DNA from: Eumeta japonica
Taxonomy: Eukaryota; Arthropoda; Insecta; Lepidoptera; Psychidae
NCBI GenBank assembly: GCA_005406025.1
Contig: BGZK01000096.1
Location: 124,001 to 188,000, forward strand
Direction of reading: 5' to 3'
Length of the DNA stretch: 64,000 nt
A program made the translations under genes and the position numbers. The notes below the pieces were generated by a model. It did no database searches and was not told where the DNA came from. It worked only from the letters and a program-made list of their open reading frames with translations. This document shows, one piece after another, positions 47,121-59,100 of this stretch (the stretch's first letter is position 1; every line of letters begins with the position of its first letter).

Positions 47121-50100
47121 CTGAAGCGCCACGTGTTTAAAGGGCGAGATATACCATTGCAGTACATGTTACTGACGATAAGTGATACTAAGCGAGTGGA
47201 GAGAGAGATTTCATCTTCTTGTATACTTCCAATGAAGTAAGAATTTGTTTCAAAATGCATTTACAAACCTTATAATGAGTTTTAGTTGGTATTCAACCAA
47301 TGGAATGAACAGAATGCAATATTGGTCCATTTAGCGACTACTGTTTTATGGATAAAAAGAAATAATCTTGAGTATAGTATCATCATGACCGACATTACAG
47401 GACTGGAAGACATTATTATAAATCAAAATATGTCGAATGCAAATTTGGCTCGACCAATACACATAAAGAACAGCAATCATAAAACATAAATTGCTCTCAC
47501 AATTGGGTAAAATGATACTATGACATGTAAAGGCATGAAGCAGAAAATTTTACAAATATGAAAATATGACAAAGTCCTTCAGTTGAATTACTTCATAAAG
47601 TACCCATAGATGTGAAAGTTGTTTTTGTCTGTATAAATCTCACACCATCTATATAGCATTCTTATTGCTGTGCTGCAATTTTTGTTGAAGCTCCTGTGGT
47701 AGTTACAGTTGCCCGACTCATAATTACCTGTTGAATTGGACAGGTGCGTTTCCCTCAAGTGTCGCATAAACTGTAACAGATAATTGTAACTGTAAATGAC
47801 AATTGATAGGATATATGTAAGATACGGCCTGTTTTTTCCTTATGGCATAGTCGTATAGACTAGAATAGAGTGTGAAGGGTTTAATAAGGGGTATGTTTTG
47901 CTGAAGTACATTATTTGTTATTTTTTTACAATTATTTGCATTTTACATTTTTAATGAATAACACTAATCCAAATTAAAATAAAGGCTTCGATTATTGAAT
48001 GAATAGTAATGTAAGTGCATTAAAAGGAGCTAATGGCTCATCGTGCACTATCAGTGTTTAAATTATCATTATAGTTTATATACTTTAAAGTAGCGTGTTT
48101 CATTACCTGTCCGTAGGTGGAGCCCCTGTAGGGACACTTCGCGCACTGCATAGTCGTGGAGCCGCCGCGTAGGGCGCCCGCGTTCACCCGCCATTTTGAC
48201 GAACCCGAGCCGTGTTCTTTCGTCTAATACAAGAGATATAATTCGTTCAACTCGCGAGCAATAAATTAAATTTCTTGTGTGGCTAATTTTCCAATACATA
48301 TATAATACAAACATATACTGAGAAACACCAAACTATACTAAACAACAATAGGTAGGTGTGAGGCTAGTTTCTCCACCTGAATTGTGAGTCCTACTCGGAG
48401 CAGGCTCAGACTCATTTCTCTAACTTAGTTACACTGATTTATTCGTCGAGGTGAAGGATAACATAGTCAAGCAACCCACACGTTAGAGTAGATGAAAACA
48501 ATACCTGTATTATATGAGACTTATGCATCGCCATGGTCTTGCTCCTGTTGTTTTCAAATACTGAGAAACAGATTGGCACCGAGTGCCGAGTGTACCATCT
48601 CTGACTACCTCATATTCTGAACAATGCCGTGAAAACACAAAAAAATATATAGAATATTATCGCTCAATAATTAGAATTGTCTCCTTATTAACGTCTGACC
48701 CGCGGCTTCGTCCGCGTAGACCTAGGACGTATTCTTTCGTCTTTTGTACTGAACAATCTCGCTGTCAATCCAATCTCTTTCTTGTTTCAGTTCTGGTCCT
48801 AGTTTTGTTCCTGACTTTGATCCCAACTATGTCCTCAATTCTAATCCCGCCCCCGCACTCCAATTTGATCCCAGTTCTGGCTCTTGATTGAATCGGTCAT
48901 TTCAAAAACCTCTTAAGTCACATTTTTTTCCAACACGCTATATTTGCTGACAATGGTTTCTTAAATGGAGATGCGTATTCTGTGTAAAAACTGGGTAAAT
49001 TAATACACTCTTTCCTCTTTCAATAATACCGCGTCAAAGACGTTCGTTGCATAAACAACATTAGTCAGTGACTCAAAAGGTTTTTGCATTCACTACTAGA
49101 TGGCAGGAGAAGTTTATGACTGAGTTGGACGTTTTGAAATTTGCTTTGTTTTGATTGGTTCAACAATCTTTTGTAAACCATCGCCATTAATGTCATATTT
49201 GAAGTTCACTTGTCTTTTACTGAATTATTTTGTGCGAAAATCAATCATTTCATTTCCAAAATTATATTTCTATCATTTAAAGACATCGAATCAGAGAGCT
49301 ATTTTCAATGAGAAACCAATTGCCATAAATCTAAAGTTAATTAATTATCTGTACGACGGCAAGCAAATTTACCCACTTTCGTATACTAACCAGAATAAAG
49401 GGATAAAAATAGTTGCTGGAAAGAGGCGAAAACATTATTTCAATCGTAAAGCAATCTCAAATGCTAAGCATTACGGGTCATGCAAAAAATTTATACGTTA
49501 GTATCTCGGAGGGCTTCAATGATTTGAATTAAAATTTCTCATTTGATAACATTTTAATTTTCTAATATCTTCTCCAAAAAAACGCCATCAAACATTTTTT
49601 TTCTATTAAACATTACTTGTGAGAGCAGATCAGCACAAGTTTTCATACCATGTATCTATCTACATATTTATCGTTGGAAATGAATACAAGCAATTGTTCC
49701 CATGGGAAGTCATCATGTTCGGCGAACTCGAAAGGTGCAGAGTGAAGCTCCGTTGCTCGAGCACATCATTTGATATAAAGACATGGTGGAAAATGATTTG
49801 TAAATTATCAATCAGTCAACTAGTGATATGAAAATGATTTTATATAGCTATGTTTTTTTGAACTTTTTTCATGACATTGCTGAAGCAGACCTTCGCACAA
49901 AAACATCTTTTCGGATAAAAAGGTTTGTATTTAGGATACACGACCAGCCAGAGTTAAGCCATCCACTCTGGCCTTGTAAGCATTGGGGATGTTAGAGACA
50001 ATATAGTGGCTACATCTGGAACCGATTAATCTGGAATTAAAAAACTCTCTGAAGCATTCAACAAGTGGTTTCATTTGATTTTAATAGGATAGACGTTGGT

Positions 50101-53100
50101 CATTTCCTCAATAATTTAGAATTTGGACTTAATACCTACTCATTAAAAGACAATGGTTTGACCAATCAGTAAGCGGTGTAATTGAATGTGTGGTTGAAGA
50201 GAGCCTAAGGGTTTTAACTCGAGTATTTATTTTCATTTAAATTTATCAATTTATATATTATGTACATACATATCTCTTAGTATTATTCAAAAAATATATT
50301 TTCATATTTTTAATCAGGAAGTAAAACAACACCCAATAAACTTATTTATTATGTCAAATAACATATTGTTCCAAATATTTGTAGGACAGTTACTCAGATG
50401 ATTAATCGGAATTATTATATATGAAAAGAACAGTTACCAGAAATACCAGAACAATTACCAGAAAGTATCAGAATCCATACAGGTGAATGAAGGCGCTTAC
50501 CCTGTGCTCGGTCAGCTCTTTGATAGCGTTACATTTGAAGCTGCAGAACTTGCACGAATAAAGGAACAGTTTGAAATTGGGCGACGCGAGCAGCTCGTGG
50601 GGCGGCGGCAGCGCGCCGCACGTCCTCTTGCGCCCGCGGCGGGACACTTCTGTTAGTGCTCTGCCGACACAGATGAAAATGTACTAAATCGACACTGCGA
50701 CGGTCTTAAAATAGTTTAGAGCCGAGGTTAGTAAGAAGTCGAAAAAGTTGATTTTGAAGGTATCAGGGTTTGAATCTTGAAGAAAAAAGAATTGACCTCT
50801 GAGGTTTTAGCTGCGTTCAAATTAAAGCAGCGAAGAGCATATTAAGCTCTCAAAGAGCATATTCCGTTGGGGACCACGGCCAAACGGAATCACAGCACTG
50901 ATGACGATGGTCGTCAACCGCTCCCAACCCACCCTTGGCCGGCATGAATGGTTTATATCCAATCTGTTCGATGTGTTACATAAAACACTACCTACCTCAA
51001 GCTGATGAAAAGCCGACAAAATAATCAACTTAACCAAAGTAGCACCACATTAGTTTTTCTACTTTTAGCATTCAATAGAAAATAAATAACAACATACTGT
51101 ACAATTAGAATGTTGACTAATAATATAAGCTTTAATTATTTTATAAAAGAACTAATGATATTTATTATTATTATCACAAAGTCTCAGAAATTACACACCA
51201 TAAGTGCTATATGAAATATAAAAGGTCACTAAGCCTTGATCTACAACAAAATTGAATTGTAATGATTTCAATTAATGTGTATTTACTATTTACCCTCATT
51301 AAACAATCTATTTAATAGCATTTATAATAAAAATTCCACATTCACCTCTTAAATGCTACAGTAATACTGAAATGCCGTTACAATTTTCAGCTTTCTACTT
51401 GTGGATTGAGTTTCGTTAAGTTAGATATACACAAAATAGGCACACAAATGGATTACATTGTTAACAAAAACTTACTTGGCTTTTTGCAATAGTTTCGCTC
51501 TCTCGATGAGCTCCGAGGGTGGTATTTGTTTCTGTAAATGAAAAGCACCCTTTAAGTACACTTGATTGATCAATATTTTATTAAAAAACCTAATAGAAAT
51601 CATCACTATAATGCAAGGTTGCACAGTGAAGGTGCATTTTGTGCTAAGAGAGCACGCTCTAATCACTGTGCTGGGCAGACGATATGGTTATAACACAAAC
51701 ACATATCTCTGTCTTTCTCTTGTGAATATGCCACTCCAATACTAGTCAAGGTTACAATAAAATTATTTATAAAACTATTACAATAAAATTTTAAATTCAA
51801 ATTGTATAGAAGACAAAATTCGCAATCGAGATAATGAAATATACTGATATAAAAAAATATGATAAAGCTATAATATCTCATATGTAATATTTCAAAATTA
51901 AATAGTTTCAAGAGCCACTTTTAGTTTTTAAAAAATCCTGATAACGCTATAATTAATAGTATTATGACAATCAATGTTTATGTGCATAAATACTAGCCCC
52001 TACCTGCCCACTTCACTGGGAAACGCAAGCAATGATTTTTTTATGAATCAGATATCACCGCATATTTGCTCACATGGAGAGAAAATGAATTCCTTAATTT
52101 TTTATGTGGACTAATCTCACTGTCAATGCTAAAGCTAACCGAGGTGCCATTCCCAACATCAATTCTGGTCCTAATGTTGGGTCTGACGCTGATTCCACAC
52201 TCAATTAGAATATCAGATCTGACACCGATCTTAGTCCTCCCCAGGGGATTGATGTTAGGTGATAATAAATCATACCTTTTACTGATGTTTTACAACAAGG
52301 TAACCTATATCCAATTCGAGAACATAATCTACCTCTATGCAAAATTTGACTCAAATCCGTCGAGGCGTTAGCACACGACATACATCCGGACAATCATGCT
52401 TTTACATTCATAATATTGTACATAGCTTAAATAAAGTTATGATATAATATTAAACAAACAATTCTGCTTCCAATGGTTGAAGCCACATACTGATCGTTCA
52501 GTAGTTTTAACTGGCACCCAGAAAATCAAAATTGTATTTATTCATAGTAGCTTTGCCCGCGGATCCACCCATATAGACATTTTTTTTTGGATTAAATTTG
52601 CATAAAATTCGTTCTTAGTGAGTATCTGTGACCCAAAAAGAGTAACTGTGTCAATGTTCAAGCCGATCAGATCTGGTTTAGAAGATCTTGTAAATGATGA
52701 TAATTTATATTTGGATAGGATTTGCATAACATCCATTCTTAGTAACCGTCTACATTCTGAAAAGAGTAATGATGCCGAATTTCAAGTCAATCGGACCTGT
52801 AGTTTTGGAGATCTCGCGATGATTTAGTCAGTCAGTGGTATTTTGCTTATATATACTTCACGTAAATAAATAAGATGATTTTTACTAACAGGTTTTTGCT
52901 GGGGTTTTTCTTCAGGTGTTTTTTTATCGGATGAAGGCTGGAGGAGGAGTAGTGGACCTTCAGATCCTTCCACCATCATGTATGCATCTTGACTTTCTTG
53001 TTCTAAATAAACGTGGTATCCAAGTCAATGAATGGCATAATTTGTCATAAATATTGCACATGAATTAATACATATATAAAGTAAGAATGTTTGTTTTCTA

Positions 53101-56100
53101 TATTATTATGGAAAAAAAAGTCACAAGCTATACATATCGACATTAATTAACATGTGTAAATGTATGCAGTATGGTAGAACACAGAAATGCAAGGTAACAG
53201 TTAAAGAATGGTAGAATTATATAAAATAAAAAAAAAAAGTCAACCTTTTGCAAAGAAATTAGTAACAGATAACTATAATTTAATTTATGTCATGAAATTT
53301 GTGCATATTTTCGATAGTTTCAGGTATAATATAATTGGTGCAATAGTATTAGCTAAAGGCCAGGTAAACACAATTTATTTTAATGTTCATGACAAAATAA
53401 ATACAACACAACTGTTTTTGATCTAAGGTTTCATGATTATTTTGTTCTTAGCTTACATGCAAAAACTAAGGTTTTTGATGTGAAAACTTCTCTAGCAGCA
53501 CTTGCCATTTTTTTTAGATGGGTAAAAATTGTTAAACTCGCGTCAGATCCGTAGCCTGATCGAAAAAGCGTAAGACGGATGGAGAGGGGGTAATAGTTCG
53601 TACTACGGCCTGCTACGCGCATCCACAGTAGTGTTGTAACAATCGAATCCTAAGATTCGATTTTTTACAATCGAGTACAATTGAAGCTAAACATTCGATT
53701 CCACCTATTAATCGTTTTCAAACAATCGATTAACTTTATGAAAAAAATAGAATATTTCTCAATCCACTTTATAGTACAATCGAAATTGCAACAATCGATT
53801 GTAAAAATCGATTTTCATAATCTTTAGGGCCAGTTTTTCAATCTAAGATTTAATTTTATCCAAGATCAAATTATTATTGTTATTATATCTATGCATAGAT
53901 TGAAATATATTACTTTAGTCTCTAAAATATAATTTGATATATATAAAATATATTATGAGTGTGAATGTAGCAGACAGTTGATTTTTGAAAATTTTTAAAT
54001 TAAGTTAAATTTAATGGTGGTAAAAAAATTGAAAAATTGCCTAAGTTGGGAAACCTTTTCTCAATTTTTTTTGAGTGGAGATTTCAACATAAACTTTGCA
54101 GAGATGAAATCAATCATTAATTGAATTTTTAAATAATGAATTTGGGTTAAAGGTGTCAAATGATCGCAATCTTAACATAACGAAATACAAAACTACTGTT
54201 GATGCGGTCTTTGTAAGACATTTAAATAGATTCGAATCAAAATTGTTCATTTCTTACTTCAGCTGCCATAAACCTATTATATCAGTTTTAGACATTGGCG
54301 ATGATGATGCTAGTAGTGATGATGGTGAAAGATTCGTTGAAATTATGGATGAAGTTGATTTTTCCGAGAAATAAACTTTTTATTGTAAAATAAGTATAAT
54401 AGTTCTGTAGTATAAATTTTTAAAGTAATATAAATTGTCATGTTTGTCTACGATGGCACAATAAATGTATATTGTATTTTACCACATAAATGATAGTAAT
54501 TTTATACTGATAAATAAAACAATTCATACGAAATTATTCCCTAACCATTCCAAAATATTCAAAAATGCACAACGTTTATGTTTAAGATTGTATTTCTGCC
54601 GACACTCCCGAGGTGCAACCCGTCCTTTTTTTTTCTAAATAATTGCATCTTTTCTTGTTCCTAGGACCATTTCAAGTACAATTAAATAGAATCAGATATA
54701 TTACAATCATTTTAATATAATAATCTCAGATTATGTATAGTAATAATTTTTAAATGTAAATAATTAAGTTTCTTACAAGTTCTTTTAATAAAACTACTTT
54801 TTTTTTAAAAAAAAAAAGGTCACCTGTATCTTTGAAATTTACTACAGAAATATAATTTTTACACTGTTCGCAAGATAATCATCCATTTCAGGAAAATCAG
54901 TGCATTACCATTAATTAAATTACTAATTTCTTTAGTTATGGTCACACTATACACTGACATTCAACAAATACTAATGCCAAAATTATAATAAAAATTTGTG
55001 CATTGATAGTTCTTGTAAAAATTCTTATTTAGTAAAAAAAAAATATGCTAGTGGAGGAACTACTCATACCTTCACCATCACTGGACTGAAAAACACATGT
55101 GATGCTATCCGAGGCACCAATCTCATTAGCTTCTGTGGACTCCTAGGTCAGTGGAAACAGAGAAATCCAAATACATTATCACAACATCAACAGAAATAAT
55201 GGACTAAGTACTTAATTAGTTTATTAGACATGCTAAAATTGTACGTTGAAAAATTGATTTACTATTTTTTGTAACTGTTTTCAAAAAAAAAATTGTAAAT
55301 TTCTTTGCATTAATGACTTAAATAATTTAAATTTTCAGTTTTTTTTTGTCATCTTATTTGATAAATAGATAATTTTATTTACCACATGTCATTATTTATC
55401 AAGTTTTTAATACTAACATTATCTTTAATATTAACAATATTAAACTTAAGATAACAAATTATCTTAAGTTTATAAATTTAGAGTGAATGTGTGTATGAAG
55501 GAAAGGTCAGCAAATATTTATTTCATTTATTGTTTCATTTACTGCAAATCAGTGTATCCCGCCACAAAATGTAGGTAGCATATAATTTTATTGTTTGTAA
55601 AAGCGTATTTATTTGAAATATCTTGAGGATATTACCTAACATTTTAATGTAAAGTGTAAATGATCTACTATTTCTAGAAAAAAATATACTAACATTTGCC
55701 ACGAGTTTATACTGAGGCTCTGAATTTTCATCACTCTCGAACCTGTAATTGGAGTAAAGTGCATTTTTGTTTTAGTTACCCGAAGAAATTATAAAGAAAT
55801 AGTAAATGTAAAAATTGACTAATTAATGAATTAAACTAGAAATACATAAAATGAAATCTAAAAAAAAAAGTGATAAAGATTTATTATTTGTTTGATAAAT
55901 GTAAAATTTAATCTTAACATTTAGACCAATGTATAACTCACTTGATTAATGTGAAATTCAGGAGATTCAAATGCATGACTCCTTTGCCACTCGAGTCCAC
56001 CACCTGCATGTAATGTTTCTTCTGCAACTGACTCGAAGATGCGTCCAGGCCCGGTAAGATCTTAAAAAGGAAAAATTGAACACACATTTGATATTTTGCA

Positions 56101-59100
56101 AATATGGTGACTACAGCAAGGACATTCCAATTTTTAAATGCCTAATTTTATGTAGTTTTAATTTAGAACCCATTGCATGTTTTGAATACTAGTCCAACAA
56201 CTCATATGGCAAAAGGTAGAAAATTATCTATATATTAAAATTAATTAAGGAACAATACAAGGAAGATTTTTTTATGATTAAAAGCAATAAAAAAATATTT
56301 GTTTTTTAATTTCTCTTATGTCTGCATGCTTGTCCACATGTAACTTTTGTTTTACTGCAAGAATTTCAACAGTCTTGCCTCTGTATTGCTTAATAATAAA
56401 ATGGAAAAACAGCCAATGTATGTTGTGCCATGCACACAGTGTGCATGGCACAACATAAGTTCGGCGTACCCCTTTTTCAAAAAACTTCATGTTTTTTGGA
56501 AAAGAGGTACTCAAGATAATTTTTCAACTGTAGCTCCCTTTCTAATTTCTTTTCAATGATGTTGAGTTGTTTCAGGGCGTTATCGAAATTATTCGGAAGT
56601 ACATTTTTATCCGATTTCCATGGCCGTGCTGTTTCATGCCCTCCCGAAGGGCGGTCTAAAGTATAGTTTTTCAGCATATGTACAGCCCGTTTTTCAAGAT
56701 CTATACGCGGCGTGAGCGAAGCGACGGGTTGATATGTCTGCTTTTTATTTGTTACACGATGAGCAAGTGCCAATTATCTTGGCCAACGAGAATAGTAGGT
56801 TTCACTTTTTCATATTTGTAATATTACAAGATGCCTTTCAAGTGAATACACCTCTCGAAGTCATCTTTTTTAAAATTATTTTTTTAGTTGCAAGTTGAGG
56901 TGACGCATAGCTCTAGTTTTGATATCTAAACTTTGAGATTGAGTAATTCGGCGTGCGGACTTGGCATTGATACTCATGCCTGTGACCGCTTTGATGTATA
57001 TCAGATCGACGGAGCCCTTGGCGCCTATTTTTGCAGTTATGTCGGTGTCTGCTATGGTGACCGTGGACCCGTCATCTAAAAGGCCATAAGTATTGATGCA
57101 GCCCTGTGGACTGGAAACTTGAACAGGTAATATATTCAAATAGGTAGTTTGGTTTAAAGAGAAAATCGATGTAACAATTGAAGTGCCGTTGCTTGGTTCT
57201 TTGGCACTTCTTTGGCTTGCACTTCTGTATCAGTGATTATAAACACCAGTAACACAGCCGTAGTAACATAGCCATAATTTTTCACATTCAGTGGTGATTT
57301 AATCTATTTTTTTGCATATTTCACACTTCTTTCTATATTTCATGCTATTATTGGTACTATGCGCGCGCTATATTCAATAAACCTTTGGAATTTTAGTAGG
57401 TCGGCTTCAAAACTTGAATGTTCAGTAACATATTCATATTATCTATATTACAGCATTGGTGTGCGTTTTACCACTTTGGTATTATAGAAATAATGAGAGT
57501 GCTTGAGAACTTTTAAAGTTGAAACACAAATTTTTATTTCATTTACAGAAATGCAAATATCTCGAGAAGGATCTGTTAAGCGCTGGAGATTTCGAAGTCA
57601 ATCTAACTCTGTGAGTGCTCCAGAATCAGAGTGGCCAAACCTCAATCCTAATGTTTGTATAATTTGCAGGGCTCGGTGCTCGCTATAAACGAACACTGGA
57701 CAGCTTCTTTCACTTTCCCTCTCAGACAATTTCAAAGATGAAATTTGTTTTCGACATTGTATTATCATATAAAGCGAGCCAAAAGCGATTCATAATGCGT
57801 TTTCGATAACATTGGTAATTCGCTTCTATATTTCAGAGTATTTGTGGGCTGTATAGAATGAACGGAGAGTGTCAATCTCTAAAGCTAGTTCCAAGATATT
57901 TACTTGTACCAATTGTTCATTGTTTTCTATTATTACTGTGAGTCCTCGATCTATGAAGAGTGCTGGGCCACATGAAGGCGTGTTTGTTGTGCTCAGTTGG
58001 ACATGTTCCTCTCCTCGTGGCGGCTCGACGACAGCCGACAGCAATTTTTTTTGTATTGAATTGCGTAATCGGCGCCGTGACCTCGGGCTTGATGCGCGAT
58101 TGCTCTGTCTTTATGCTGATTTTGTAACCATGATGCGACGCACTGACGAGAACAAGAGCTTCCGAGGTGCATATGGTACTTCCGGATGCACCTCGGAGGT
58201 CCTATTCTCATCATCTTCAGATTCGTTGGCTTCTATGATTTCCACACGTACCAGAGCTAGTTCTGACCTTGATATTACGACCTGTTCCCATGCTCTAGAA
58301 AGCCGTCGCGCTCGGTCGGACTTCGATGACGTCGCGCGTGACGTTTGCTTTGATTGTGAAGGGCAGCGTGATCGCTTCGGATGGCATTTGTGGGGCGATA
58401 TTATGATGAATCAAATCTTATATGACTTGTATTCTTTCTTCAACTGTTTCACAGATGTTTTAAGCCCGTGGGACCTGATAACCAGTATCTTCACTCTTCT
58501 ATCTTATCGGTTGACGAATCCGGATTGATGCAACCATAAAATTGTGAAGGATGGGCTCAGGTTCGGCAGTGACCGAAACTTAGTTCCCTGCACCTATATG
58601 AGAGTGTTGATGCGGCCTGCAGCTGATCGAACAAGGATTTCTCTTGTATGACACAAAAAAACTATTGATAAAACCGCCAAAGTTTCTTCGAAAATGCTAT
58701 TAACCCGAATGTCAATGATGGAATGAATGTTAGAAATAAGGAGTTTGTCTGAGGAAGTCTGGTATTTATAGGTGAAAGCTGAATGTTTCCATTATTCTAT
58801 TGTATTATGGGCTGACCACAGTCTAAGAGGCTTACACCATTCACAGCCCTCCGTGGCTGTGTGACACGATAGTGATGTACACGCTTCTCACATATTACTA
58901 TTTGTGTGACATGTTGTGTACGTCCCTATTTTTGCCATTTATTTAAAGCAATTTTGCTTAAGTCTATTACAAATTAATATCCCTAGCCATGTATATAAAA
59001 CAAAAATTACAAGATAATTTAATTGTCACAAACAATAGATTTTATATGAAATTCTGCTTTTTACTCCTCCAAGTACATTTTATAAGTTGATGGCTTTAAT

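Larger units (their letters stand above)
48224..50500. other. Zinc-finger gene intron 8
   Basis: Holds repeat relics at 48705-48895 and 49620-49760. An open frame of 116 codons at 49151-49501 (plus) is Lys/Ile/Tyr-rich and unrecognised; probably chance or relic. Confidence 0.65.
53003..55069. other. Zinc-finger gene intron 5
   Basis: Holds an ATCGATT-rich cluster (53639-53822) and an endonuclease-domain fragment (54075-54374, plus). The rest is AT-rich. Confidence 0.65.

Noticed and set aside
49151..49501. 116-codon plus-strand frame in zinc-finger intron 8
   Set aside because: AT-driven Lys/Ile/Tyr/Asn composition, no domain, antisense inside an intron. Possibly relic but not supportable as a gene.
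52618..52827. Plus-strand frame through the 124-bp tandem repeat
   Set aside because: The sequence resembles a LINE 3' tail and is repetitive; the frame is incidental.
57869..58528. Longest plus-strand open frame (219 codons), Ser/Arg-rich
   Set aside because: It lies antisense to the damaged retroelement, has no domain and no gene-like splice context. It is best explained as a mirror of old coding sequence.
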